Shown here: in pieces, positions 16,381-25,014 of the stretch
How the letters are laid out: every line of letters begins with the position of its first letter
Position numbering within the stretch: the first letter of the stretch is position 1
DNA from: Mesorhizobium sp. M00.F.Ca.ET.216.01.1.1
GTDB lineage: Bacteria; Pseudomonadota; Alphaproteobacteria; Rhizobiales; Rhizobiaceae
Direction: 5' to 3'
DNA: 64,000 bases
NCBI RefSeq assembly: GCF_004010325.2
Contig: NZ_SADR02000013.1
Coordinates: 1 to 64,000, forward strand
Translations under genes and position numbers: made by a program
The notes under the pieces: model-generated
What the model was told of the DNA's origin: nothing
The model's input: only the letters and a program-made list of their open reading frames with translations
Databases searched by the model: none

Positions 16381-18150
16381 TTACAACGCTCGATCCTCTC
16401 TCTCCCTCACGTCTGGTTGAGTCTGTGACCGCCGAATGAAATCGTATGTTGCCTCCGTTCCCATCGAGCGACCGAGATAATTGCCCTGAAGGCAATCGCA
16501 GCCTTGCTCCATCAGCCACCGCACTTGCCCTGCCGTTTCGACGCCCTCGGCCGTGACGCTGATCCCTAGGCCATGAGCCAAGCCAATAATTGACCGCACA
16601 ATCGCCTGACTCTTCGGGTCGGTCTCAAGATCACTGATAAAATATTGATCTATCTTTAAGGTGTCGAATGGAAAATTCTTAAGGTAGGCGAGCGATGAAT
16701 AGTATGTTCCAAAGTCATCTAGTGAAATTCTTACTCCAAGTACATTAAGGGTATTCAATGTATCGAGATTATCTACTGTCTTCTCAAGGAGGACTGTCTC
16801 CGTAATCTCAAGTTCAAGCCGGTCGGGCTGAATATTTGAGGAGTCGATGACCTGGGCAACGGTGTCAGTAAGCGAGCCGCTGAGGAACTGCGCCGGCGAA
16901 AGATTCACCGCCAGGGTCAGTGAGGAAGGCCAAGTCATTGCTTGGCGGCATGCCTCCTCGAGAACCCAGTGGCCAATGTCGTCCATGAGGCCGTCCGCCT
17001 CGGCGATCGGAATGAATACGCTGGGTGGAATCACCCCGATTTCGGGGTGTTTCCACCGCAATAGCGCTTCAAAACCCATCACCGACGAACGCGGTCGAAA
17101 GAGCGGCTGATACTCAAGAAAGAGCTCATGGCGCTCAAGCGCCATGCGCAGGTTACGCCTCAGATTCTCGCGTTGCTCGATCAGAAGCAGCATGGAGCGG
17201 TTAAAGACTCGTGCGCAGCCACGGCCTGCGCGCTTGGCCGCGTAGAGAGCGATATCCGCCGCCTTCATCAACTCCTCGCTCTCCGCCCCATGTTCAGGTC
17301 CGAAGGCGATACCGATGCTTGCACCGACAAAGAGCGACATCCCGTTGATGACGAACGGCGCCTTAAGCGCATCGACCAACGACTCGGCTACCCGCTCGGC
17401 GCTGCCGGGTTGTTCCTTTCCTGATTGGATGACGGCGAACTCGTCCCCGGCGTACCGGTATGCGGATTCGCCGTCCTCCAATGCGTTCCTGATTCGGTCG
17501 GCAGCGAGTTGGAGCAACGTATCTCCAGTACCGTGGCCGAGGGTGTCATTGACCGATTTGAAGTTGTCGAGGTCGATCTGCAGCAGAGCTGTCTTTCCCT
17601 TTGATCTTTCGACCTCAGAGAGTGCCTGCTGCAGCCGATCGCTGAATCGTCTTCGATTCTGCAGGCCGGTCAAGGCGTCATGCGCTGCCTGATGGATGAG
17701 CAGGACATGCTCCTGGATCTGAGCCGCGATCTGCTCGCTGTGCTCCGTTCCTCTGAGTTCGACGATCCCTATGCCGTCCCCCGCGCCAAAGATGAGGGCG
17801 GACCAAGGCACCTCGTTTGGCGACTGCCGCAGGTCGACGCGTATCGCAGAGCCGCCGCCGAGTACGCGATGAATTTCGTGGCGAAGCTCGGTTTTGAGCA
17901 AGCTTGGGTAAATTTCCCAGATGGAGGCTCCCGTCGCCAACACGTCTCCGCGGATGCTTTTCAGCTTGGCTGCGTAATGTGTGAGACGGAGGCCGCTGTC
18001 ATAGAGCGATACAAGGTCGGTGATGTTTGCCAGAACGGTTGCGAGGCGCGCATCGCTCTCAGAGGAAGATTGGGCCGAGAAAAGCCTCGTCCGCTTCGGC
18101 CGATTACCGGATGCTTTCGGATTTAAGAGCCTGCTCCAAAAGCGATACAA
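16381..18150 (-). CDS. GGDEF-EAL protein (c-di-GMP cyclase/phosphodiesterase)
   Basis: The 589-residue soluble protein has a PAS-like N-terminus (about 35-145), a GGDEF domain with RYAGDEF (AGDEF, residues 234-238, a variant that is often active) and an EAL domain. The latter shows EALLRW, AVNLSPAQ, EITET, LDDFGTYYSSL, LKIDQ and AEGVET, so the main catalytic residues are kept. DDFGTGYSS is changed to DDFGTYYSS. It may set local c-di-GMP for the CuxR-like activator 5 kb away or for the signalling operon 97 bases downstream; both links are inference. Confidence 0.92.
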   Translation of the reverse strand: MYRFWSRLLNPKASGNRPKRTRLFSAQSSSESDARLATVLANITDLVSLYDSGLRLTHYAAKLKSIRGDVLATGASIWEIYPSLLKTELRHEIHRVLGGGSAIRVDLRQSPNEVPWSALIFGAGDGIGIVELRGTEHSEQIAAQIQEHVLLIHQAAHDALTGLQNRRRFSDRLQQALSEVERSKGKTALLQIDLDNFKSVNDTLGHGTGDTLLQLAADRIRNALEDGESAYRYAGDEFAVIQSGKEQPGSAERVAESLVDALKAPFVINGMSLFVGASIGIAFGPEHGAESEELMKAADIALYAAKRAGRGCARVFNRSMLLLIEQRENLRRNLRMALERHELFLEYQPLFRPRSSVMGFEALLRWKHPEIGVIPPSVFIPIAEADGLMDDIGHWVLEEACRQAMTWPSSLTLAVNLSPAQFLSGSLTDTVAQVIDSSNIQPDRLELEITETVLLEKTVDNLDTLNTLNVLGVRISLDDFGTYYSSLAYLKNFPFDTLKIDQYFISDLETDPKSQAIVRSIIGLAHGLGISVTAEGVETAGQVRWLMEQGCDCLQGNYLGRSMGTEATYDFIRRSQTQPDVREREDRAL

Positions 18151-18238
18151 ATCCGCATCTCCTCCTTTCTTATGGATAACATAACTACAGAAATAGTTGC
18201 AAATCTCGGTGTATTTTGGAGTGATCCGCTCCGGTTTT

Positions 18239-18382
18239 CTGCCCTCGCGGTCCGGGTCGAGCGGCGCCTTGCTGCGTCAGCTGATGGTGGCGCTGCTGCG
18301 CAAGAACGGAGTGGACGATGCCAAGGTACGGTTCGTCAATATCGGCGCCGGCGTCGATGTCCTCCGCGCCACCGTCATGGAA
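18239..18382 (+). pseudogene. Remnant of an NMT1/THI5-like ABC substrate-binding protein
   Basis: One plus frame reads GSSGALLRQLMVALLRKNGV, then DDAKVRFVNIGAGVDVLRATV. This resembles the segment of taurine/nitrate-type solute-binding proteins that reads G-x5-L-x3-L-x3-G-x4-V-x-F-V-x-I-G. No start, signal peptide or C-terminal part is present, and the similarity ends abruptly, so it is a short relic. Confidence 0.4.
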
Positions 18383-18442
18383 GCGTCGATGCCGGAACCG
18401 GCCAGCTGGCGATCATCGACCAGCAGGGCCTCCAGGCAGGCG

Positions 18443-19585
18443 CTAGCGGAACAGATATTTTGACACCTCTGGGTTGCCGCGCCGCCACATGACGTTATCC
18501 AGAAAGTAGTGATGCACGTTGATAAATATCCACGCTATGAAGAGGAACAGCGACGAGCCGAGCACCTCTTTGTTATAGGGAACTAAAGCACTCAGTGCGA
18601 TTGGGACTAGCCAGAAACCGAGAATTCCAAGAATTCCACCAACGATGATAAATCCCAAAACCCGCAGCCTATACATTGGGCCAAGAATGGACAGGACTTT
18701 GAATTCGGGATCTCTGACAGCATCTGCACGGTCGCGCTCAACATTGGTTTGATAACGCCAGACCACCGCCAGGTACTGCAACGAATGGAGCGCCGGCACC
18801 ACGAGCAGCCAGAGCGGGTTTATCCCCACAAATAGAATCCAAGCGTATAGGGACACGACGTAGGCGACGACCCCGTTGTACGGCAACGTGCCTCCATGCT
18901 TGCGCCAGCGACTGATCAACATCACAACCGTGGCCGCTGTAGAAGCAGCGGCGGCCAATACGGCAAAGTTGGTTACCCACGAGGGGGCAGCAAATGTGTA
19001 GTAGTCCAAGCCCCAGAATTGCCTTTCGGTGATCACCGCATTTGTCCGAAGCCATGCGAACAGCCATACGGCATAGCCGTTGAATAGCAGCACTTTCTTG
19101 TCTTGATCGTTGAAGAACTTGCGCTTCAATACGGCGTCCACCATCAGCATGCCGTAGCCTTGCTTGACGTAGTGCCAGCCCACAAAAAAGGCCATCGCAT
19201 TGCTCGCATATCCCAGCAGGCGAGTGTTTCCCGATATTGAACCGTAAGCAAAAAAACCGCCCATGATCAGCGGAACGATAATGCCCGCGAAAATGTAACG
19301 AATCTGGAGGCTCTTGTCGTATCCGTCTCCGCGCACCTTCCGCCCAAAATTGCGATAGAAAAGTTGGTACGAGTGGGCAAAGTGCGGATGGTTTATTAGA
19401 TTAGCCAGCAAGAGCATTGCTGCCGCTACAAGCCCTTCGTACTTAAGAGGCACGAAGAATAGGATTGGCAGGATCAGAAACGCGCTCCCGCCAAGCATGA
19501 GAAAGTCGGTGAGCGGACCAAAAAGATACTTTTGTGGTGCCTTCGCTATAGGAGCCGGAGCATCCGCAGAAAGGTGAAGTGCCAT
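18443..19585 (-). CDS. Histidine-rich multi-pass membrane protein, unknown function
   Basis: The 380-residue protein has roughly nine hydrophobic helices. Histidines sit at or near helix ends in conserved-looking clusters: NHPHFAHSYQLFY, GWHYVKQGYG, ALHSLQYLAVVWRY and INVHHYFLDNVMWRRG. Such spacing recalls di-metal or haem-binding membrane enzymes (desaturase-like), but the full His-box pattern of known desaturases is not there. It stands alone between the GGDEF-EAL gene and the Tad locus. I do not recognise a named family. Confidence 0.8.
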   Translation of the reverse strand: MALHLSADAPAPIAKAPQKYLFGPLTDFLMLGGSAFLILPILFFVPLKYEGLVAAAMLLLANLINHPHFAHSYQLFYRNFGRKVRGDGYDKSLQIRYIFAGIIVPLIMGGFFAYGSISGNTRLLGYASNAMAFFVGWHYVKQGYGMLMVDAVLKRKFFNDQDKKVLLFNGYAVWLFAWLRTNAVITERQFWGLDYYTFAAPSWVTNFAVLAAAASTAATVVMLISRWRKHGGTLPYNGVVAYVVSLYAWILFVGINPLWLLVVPALHSLQYLAVVWRYQTNVERDRADAVRDPEFKVLSILGPMYRLRVLGFIIVGGILGILGFWLVPIALSALVPYNKEVLGSSLFLFIAWIFINVHHYFLDNVMWRRGNPEVSKYLFR

Positions 19586-19760
19586 ATTTATGCCCCCCTT
19601 TGAAGGTTAGATTTAACCACCGACCCGGTCTCTCGACAAGATCATCGTTTCCGAACGGTTAACGTGAAGCAGTGTCTGGGCGTCATTGGATGTGGATCCT
19701 AGCTGCTCATCGACCTCAGCACTGGTGCACAGCCAAAGCCGTTGCGGCAATCCCGTCTGA

Positions 19761-20285
19761 TCAGATCGCCGGGCCAGCGTGGGGCATCAAGTTGATATAA
19801 ATCTGAAACGCTATCGTGCAGATCGCTGCGACCGAGATCGGCACGCCGAACGGCACGACGCCTTTGCGGTCGAGATGTTGAACGTAGAGTCGGAAGGCGC
19901 CCGCGGGCAGCATCAAAGGGTTCTTCACGACCATCGCCGTTGCGAGCGCGAAGACCAGCAGAAGCACGGAAAACACGGCGAGACCGTTGCCGCCGACCAG
20001 GAACGGCACGACCGCCATCAGCTTGACATCGCCGGCACCGACCTTGCGCAGGGCCCAGAACGGGAACAGCGCCACAAACAGCAGAAGGCCGGCAAGTGCG
20101 CTCAGGCCCATGTCCCACCACGATCCGGATTGGACCGAGAGGAGCTGGAGCGATCCAAGCCCGAGGCACACGAGCAGCAGCACATTTTGGTTGGATATTT
20201 TCTGAGTGGTGAAATCGCGCCAGGCGATCCTCGCCAGCAGCGGGAGGGCAAGCGCCTTCAGCAGCAATGATGCGAAAAGCAACAT
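19761..20285 (-). CDS. cpaA: Tad pilus prepilin peptidase CpaA/TadV
   Basis: The 174-residue membrane protein starts at ATG 20285, right after the tadD stop. It has the two Asp motifs of A24 aspartyl prepilin peptidases: WRDFTTQKISN near the N-terminus and VGAGDVKLM (GxGD). It should cleave the Flp prepilin (24746) and the TadE/TadF-like pseudopilins at the inner membrane. It is the last gene of the minus-strand Tad operon. Confidence 0.88.
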   Translation of the reverse strand: MLLFASLLLKALALPLLARIAWRDFTTQKISNQNVLLLVCLGLGSLQLLSVQSGSWWDMGLSALAGLLLFVALFPFWALRKVGAGDVKLMAVVPFLVGGNGLAVFSVLLLVFALATAMVVKNPLMLPAGAFRLYVQHLDRKGVVPFGVPISVAAICTIAFQIYINLMPHAGPAI

Positions 20286-20286
20286 G

Positions 20287-20832
20287 CTACCGCTCGACGT
20301 TCTGCACGCTGGACGACAGGAGCTGCAGATTGTTGGCAACGGTCGGGTCGTTGGGTGCCAGTTCGTATGCCTTCAGGAAATTGCTGCGTGCGTCCTGCAG
20401 CTTACCGCGCAGCAGATAGGAATAGCCGACATTGTTGTAATATTCCGGCGTCGCGCCAACCAGTTTGAAGGCTCGGGCGTAGGCGCGGTCGGAGAGGTCG
20501 AAGCGACGGATACGATCGCTGCAGGCCGCCAGCCCCATCCAGGCACCACCATCATTGGGTGCCAGTTGCGTCGCCTTGTAGAACAGCGCGCCGGCATTGC
20601 CGTAGTTTTCCGCGCGGAACTGGTTCTTGGCTTCGGCAACCGCCTGGTCAGAAGCATAATATTCGACGTCGCTGACCGTCTTCAGCCCGTCGAAGGCATC
20701 GCCAAACGCTGTGAATTCGCCTTTCGCCGGCTCGTTGGTGCGAACGACACCGGTGGTATCGGCCGTCTGACAACCGGAAAGCACGACCACAAGCACACTG
20801 GCTGCGGCTGCGAGACGCATTGGCCTTGTCAT
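20287..20832 (-). CDS. tadD: TPR lipoprotein TadD
   Basis: ATG 20832 is chosen because GGGGGAC lies just before it. The 181-residue protein has a lipobox (VVVLSGCQ) and three TPR-like repeats (for example AGALFYKATQLAPNDGGAWMGL and a later repeat containing YYNNVGYSYLLRG). In Tad systems TadD is the outer-membrane lipoprotein that helps secretin assembly. It lies between tadC and cpaA. Confidence 0.85.
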   Translation of the reverse strand: MTRPMRLAAAASVLVVVLSGCQTADTTGVVRTNEPAKGEFTAFGDAFDGLKTVSDVEYYASDQAVAEAKNQFRAENYGNAGALFYKATQLAPNDGGAWMGLAACSDRIRRFDLSDRAYARAFKLVGATPEYYNNVGYSYLLRGKLQDARSNFLKAYELAPNDPTVANNLQLLSSSVQNVER

Positions 20833-20887
20833 CTTGTCCCCCAAGAGTCCTCCGACTCTATTTTTTCAAACCAAAGCATATGTGCAG

Positions 20888-21844
20888 CTAGAAGAAAATG
20901 CCCTTCATTCGGATGATCACCGGCAGCATCACAACCATCATCACCACTGGAAAGATGCAGAGCCCCAACGGGATCATCATTTTAACCGGCAACGCGTTGG
21001 CCTGCTCCTCGGCACGCATGATTCTTTGGTTGCGCATTTCGTCGCTGTAGACGCGCAGAGCCTCCGTCAGACTGGTGCCGAGTTCCTCGGATTGCCGGAA
21101 CAGAACCGCCAACGCCCGCGCCTCTTCAAGGCCGATGCGGTCAGACAGTTCGCGTAATGCCTCGCGCAACGGTTTGCCGGCGCGCAACTGCAAATTCATG
21201 ATCGCAAGCTGGATGCCGAGCCATTTATGGGTGCCGGCCAGTTCATTGCTGACGCGCTCGACCGCCGCTTCGAGGCTCATGCCTGCATCGGCGCAAGTGA
21301 TCATCATATCCATGAAATCTGGAAAGCCGCGACGATAGATCTGCTTCTGTCCATTCTCGAAACGGTCGAGAGCAATGCTTGGGATGACTATGCACCCAAG
21401 CCCAAGCAAGGCTGACCCTCCAAAGGCGAAAAGACTGGGCAATTGGGCCGGCAAGATTCGCGATAAGAGTGTATAGGTCACAACAAAGCCTACGCAGACC
21501 GCGCCGAGGCGCGACAGAGTATAGATCAGCGGCGCGCTTGCCTGATAGAAGCCGGCGCGAAACAGCTTCGCGTCAAGGGCGCTGGGCTCGTCCCGCTCCT
21601 TTTCGATCGATCGAAAATACGCCTCGACTGGCCGCTGCGCTGAAATCCTGGCCAGTTCTTCCTGTCCGACAAGCGAGCGGCGGTTGGGAATACCTTCGGC
21701 CATCAGGCTTTGCGCAACCAGTTTCCGCGTCTGCAGCGCCGGCATGAAGACAAGCGCGCCCAATAGGAAAAGCGCCACGGCCGCTAGGAAAACCGCAATG
21801 GAGACCAGAAGGCTAAGATCCTGGGTATTCGAAAACAGGTTCAT
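20888..21844 (-). CDS. tadC: Tad inner-membrane platform protein TadC
   Basis: The 318-residue protein is a T2SS-F family membrane protein with an N-terminal helix, helices near 85-130 and a C-terminal helix. DMMITCADAGMSLEAAVERV and LFRQSEELGTSLTEALRVYS are the repeated cytoplasmic helical motifs typical of this family. With TadB it forms the platform on which the CpaF ATPase acts. It starts 12 bases after tadB ends. Confidence 0.9.
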   Translation of the reverse strand: MNLFSNTQDLSLLVSIAVFLAAVALFLLGALVFMPALQTRKLVAQSLMAEGIPNRRSLVGQEELARISAQRPVEAYFRSIEKERDEPSALDAKLFRAGFYQASAPLIYTLSRLGAVCVGFVVTYTLLSRILPAQLPSLFAFGGSALLGLGCIVIPSIALDRFENGQKQIYRRGFPDFMDMMITCADAGMSLEAAVERVSNELAGTHKWLGIQLAIMNLQLRAGKPLREALRELSDRIGLEEARALAVLFRQSEELGTSLTEALRVYSDEMRNQRIMRAEEQANALPVKMMIPLGLCIFPVVMMVVMLPVIIRMKGIFF

Positions 21845-21856
21845 GGCTCGCCCCTG

Positions 21857-22828
21857 TCAAAAATCGAAATTGACCATGCGATACATGATGAAGTCACCCA
21901 GCAGCGCCCATAATCCGAAAATCAAAAACGCCGGCATGACCAGCGGGTTGCCCCATACATCGCCATAGTAGCTCGGGGCGAGGCCCGTGAGAATGGCGAG
22001 CATCAAGAGCGGAAACAGGGAAATGATCCATGCGGACATTCGCCCCTCGGCCGAGAGCGCCCTAATCTTCAACCTGAGTTTCTGCCTTTCGCGCAGCACC
22101 GATGAGAGGTTCGACAGAATCTCGGTCAAATTGCCGCCAGTCTTGGCCTGAATCGACAGGGACACCGACAGCAATTGAAGGCCCTCGAAACCGACGCGTT
22201 GCGAGAGTTTTCGCACCGCGTTTTCAAGGCTGAGGCCAAAGGTGATCTCGTCGGAAACAATGCCGAATTCGGTGCCGAGCGGATCCGGCATTTCTCGGGC
22301 GACAAGGCCTATGGCTACGGAAGTCGGATGACCGGCTCGCAGCGAACGCACGATCATATCGAGTGCGTTGGGAAGCTGGGCGGCGAATTTCTGGATTCGC
22401 TTGGTGCGCGCACGGCGGAGAACCAGAAACGGCAAGAAAAATGCGATCAGAAGGAAAATGGCAAGCGAAACGATGGCGGAGAAGTTCAGCAGAAACACAA
22501 AAATGAGCGCCAGTGCCAATCCGGCGAGAATAAATATCGCGACAAACGACAATGGATTCCCGGTAATGCCAGACTGGGTGTATAGTCTGTTCAGCCCGAC
22601 GGCGCTAAAAAGAAAATCGCCCGAGCTAGTTAGCCCACGTTCTCGCAGCAATCCCTGCAAGGTCTGCTCGGCCGGAGCCTCGTCGGCGAGCCGCTTCAGC
22701 CGACGGTTTATCGTGCTGACCCGCGAGCGGCGTTTGGCATAGGTCACGTACAGAGCCTCGGCCGCGAGAATGACCGACGCCGCCGCAAGCACATAGACGA
22801 AGTAAAGCAGCGTCTGACCGGTCGGCAT
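21857..22828 (-). CDS. tadB: Tad inner-membrane platform protein TadB
   Basis: The 323-residue protein has an N-terminal membrane helix, two central helices (about 95-135) and two C-terminal ones. The T2SS-F motif LPNALDMIVRSLRAGHPTSV and SIQAKTGGNLTEILSNLSSV are present. The start codon overlaps the cpaF stop by one base. Confidence 0.9.
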   Translation of the reverse strand: MPTGQTLLYFVYVLAAASVILAAEALYVTYAKRRSRVSTINRRLKRLADEAPAEQTLQGLLRERGLTSSGDFLFSAVGLNRLYTQSGITGNPLSFVAIFILAGLALALIFVFLLNFSAIVSLAIFLLIAFFLPFLVLRRARTKRIQKFAAQLPNALDMIVRSLRAGHPTSVAIGLVAREMPDPLGTEFGIVSDEITFGLSLENAVRKLSQRVGFEGLQLLSVSLSIQAKTGGNLTEILSNLSSVLRERQKLRLKIRALSAEGRMSAWIISLFPLLMLAILTGLAPSYYGDVWGNPLVMPAFLIFGLWALLGDFIMYRMVNFDF

Positions 22829-24213
22829 CAGAGCGGAACCTGCGGATTGAACGCATCCTTGGCGAAATGATGGCCGAGTGTCGCCGCTTCCTGGGCAAAG
22901 CGCGGACGGATGCCGGTGGCACGAAACTCTCCGATGATCTGCCCTTCCGCCGTGACATCGCGGCGAACGAAGTGGTAAAGCTCCTGAAGCTGCACGACAT
23001 TGCCCTCCATACCGGTCAGTTCCGATATCGAAACAACCCGCCGGCCTCCGTCGGACAGGCGTTGTGTCTGCACGATGATGTCGATGGCCGACGCGATCTG
23101 TGCCCTGATTGAATCATGGCTCATCGGCATCCCCGCCATGCCGACCATCTGTTCCAACCGCGATATCGCATCTCGCGGCGTGTTGGCATGGATGGTGGTC
23201 ATCGAGCCTTCATGGCCGGTGTTCATCGCCTGAAGCATGTCGAAGGCCTCTTCGCCGCGGACCTCGCCGACGATGATGCGGTCCGGCCGCATGCGCAGCG
23301 CATTCTTGAGCAATTCGCGCTGGCGAACCTCGCCCTTTCCCTCGACATTGGGAGGACGCGTCTCGAGCCGGCCAACATGCGGCTGCTGCAATTGCAGTTC
23401 GGCAGCGTCCTCGATGGTGATCAGGCGTTCCCTGGCTGGGATATAGCTCGACAGCGCGTTGAGCAAGGTCGTCTTGCCGCTGCCGGTGCCGCCCGAAACC
23501 AGGATCGACTTGCGTGCCTGCACCGCAATGCGCAGCAGATCGATCATTGGCTGGCGGATCGAGTTGAACGCCATCAGGCGTTCGAGCGAATAGGGGTTCT
23601 TGGAGAATTTGCGGATAGACACCAGCGGGCCATCCACCGAGATCGGCCGCACCGCAATGTTGACACGCGAGCCGTCTTCCAGGCGCGCATCCACCATCGG
23701 CGCCGATTCATCGACACGCCGGCCGATCGCCGAGACGATCTTGTTGATGACACGCATCAGATGCGCCTCGTCGCGGAAACGGATCGACGTTTCCTCGATC
23801 ACGCCACGCCGCTCGATGAAAACACGGTTATGGGTGTTGATCAGTATATCGGAGATCGAATCATCCTTGAGCAACGGTTCGATCGGACCGAGCCCGAGCA
23901 TCTCGTCGGCGGTGTCGCTGGTCAATTGATCCAGCTCGCGAGCATTCAGAGGCACGTTGCGAGCGCGGACGAATTCACGCACGATCGGCCGGATCTCATT
24001 CAGGATCTCATCCTTGGACGCGTTTTCAAGGGCGGTCAGGTTGAAGCGATCAATGAGGTGGCGGTGGAGCTCGACCTTGAGCGTCAGGAAATCGTCACCA
24101 TGCGGTTCGAAGTCGGCAAGGGAAAGCGCGGGGGCAGCGGGCACAACCGCCATCGGCTCGAGCTTTCGCTCAGTCCGCGGCTCGCTTGGCCCCTTGGTAA
24201 ACCGCCCCAGCAT
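22828..24213 (-). CDS. cpaF: Tad pilus secretion ATPase CpaF/TadA
   Basis: The 461-residue protein is a GspE/VirB11-type hexameric ATPase. Walker A is GGTGSGKTT (241-249), followed by ITIEDAAELQL, a Walker-B-type RIIVGEVRGEEAFDM and the His box GHEGSMTTIHAN. It powers assembly of the Flp pilus. It opens the minus-strand operon cpaF-tadB-tadC-tadD-cpaA, divergent from flp. Confidence 0.95.
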   Translation of the reverse strand: MLGRFTKGPSEPRTERKLEPMAVVPAAPALSLADFEPHGDDFLTLKVELHRHLIDRFNLTALENASKDEILNEIRPIVREFVRARNVPLNARELDQLTSDTADEMLGLGPIEPLLKDDSISDILINTHNRVFIERRGVIEETSIRFRDEAHLMRVINKIVSAIGRRVDESAPMVDARLEDGSRVNIAVRPISVDGPLVSIRKFSKNPYSLERLMAFNSIRQPMIDLLRIAVQARKSILVSGGTGSGKTTLLNALSSYIPARERLITIEDAAELQLQQPHVGRLETRPPNVEGKGEVRQRELLKNALRMRPDRIIVGEVRGEEAFDMLQAMNTGHEGSMTTIHANTPRDAISRLEQMVGMAGMPMSHDSIRAQIASAIDIIVQTQRLSDGGRRVVSISELTGMEGNVVQLQELYHFVRRDVTAEGQIIGEFRATGIRPRFAQEAATLGHHFAKDAFNPQVPL

Positions 24214-24745
24214 ATCGCGTTATACTCCCCGAAGAATCCGCCGCCGCGGAAAGTAAACGTTAACCACGCAGGGCACAAGCGCCGAGCCCAGCCCGATGCA
24301 GCCAATACTTCAGACATAGTTAAGATCAAGACCCGGAAAACGCGACGTTTATTTGGTCAGTGGCACTGCCCTAAATGAAACATCGCGCTCCAATTTTCGA
24401 CGCAAGTGCCTTTTTTGCCACAAAGGTGTCATGGAACTCGCGCAATCCCCTAGATATAATGGCATATGCATTATCGCTAATGTCACCCCAGTTTCGCCAT
24501 ACCCACGGCCAAATTGTGAACGAATGGTTAAGAGGCATGGAAAAATCAAACGAATCAGTGTCTTGGTCAGGACGAGACTGGTAATATTCTTGCCATGTCA
24601 GGTATAGGAGAGTTAAGGAGCCATTAATCCCATTTGACTCTGCTTTTTTGTGGGACTTAGGATCGAGATGACGGGGGATGCTTGGGTATGGATTTCATCC
24701 TTGGCTCGTCTCGTCGGGTTCAAACCTCCAAAGGGAGAAATTGGC
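24214..24745. promoter_or_regulatory. Divergent promoter region of the two Tad operons
   Basis: This 532-base stretch separates cpaF from flp and is AT-richer than its flanks. No frame in it resembles a known protein. It contains the TTAA-N7-TTAA box listed separately, and further single TTAA half-sites near 24253, 24316 and 24527. Confidence 0.65.
24613..24627 (+). promoter_or_regulatory. CtrA-type box TTAA-N7-TTAA
   Basis: TTAAGGAGCCATTAA is an exact match to the full CtrA recognition pattern. It lies 119 bases before the flp start codon. In Caulobacter the pilin gene pilA is directly activated by CtrA through such a box, so cell-cycle control of flp is a reasonable inference. Confidence 0.6.
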
Positions 24746-24940
24746 ATGAAGAAGCTCATGACGATGACCCGGCAGTTCCGCGACGACGAAAACGGCGCTG
24801 CCATGGTCGAATATACCATTCTGCTCGGTATCATCACCGTGGCAGTGATCGCTACCATCATTCTTGTCGGCGGCTGGGTCAGCGGTCAGTGGACAGGGCT
24901 TTATGCGCTGTTGCCCGTCGCACCGACGCCCACGCCTTGA
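24746..24940 (+). CDS. flp: Flp-type pilin
   Basis: ATG 24746 follows GGGAGAAA at good spacing; the longer frame from 24650 has no ribosome site. The 64-residue prepilin has a charged leader and the Flp processing region ENGAAMVEYTILLG, where CpaA should cut after Gly and leave the Glu at position 5. The following hydrophobic stretch is the pilus core helix. The C-terminus is proline-rich (LLPVAPTPTP). It is the main structural subunit of the pilus. Confidence 0.92.
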   Translation: MKKLMTMTRQFRDDENGAAMVEYTILLGIITVAVIATIILVGGWVSGQWTGLYALLPVAPTPTP

Positions 24941-24949
24941 TCGTTTATC

Positions 24950-24981
24950 ATCGACGCCGGGGGCATGCCCCCGGCGTCGAT
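24950..24981 (+). promoter_or_regulatory. Perfect 32-bp palindrome after flp
   Basis: Bases 24950-24965 are the exact reverse complement of 24966-24981, with GCATGC at the centre. It would form a very stable RNA hairpin in the 33 bases before cpaB. No T-run follows, so it is more likely an mRNA-stabilising or partial-stop structure that keeps flp mRNA more abundant than the downstream genes. Confidence 0.65.
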
Positions 24982-25014
24982 CAGCTAAGGCCAACGTAGT
25001 CTGGGGGGAAAGAA

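Noticed and set aside
17437..17451. AGDEF instead of GGDEF taken as loss of cyclase activity
   Set aside because: Ala at the first position is common in active cyclases, and the surrounding residues are intact.
23116..24378. Long open frame (420 codons) on the plus strand opposite cpaF
   Set aside because: It is the antisense of a well-supported ATPase gene, has His/Arg/Asp-rich low-complexity translation, and shows no motif; it is a GC-driven shadow.
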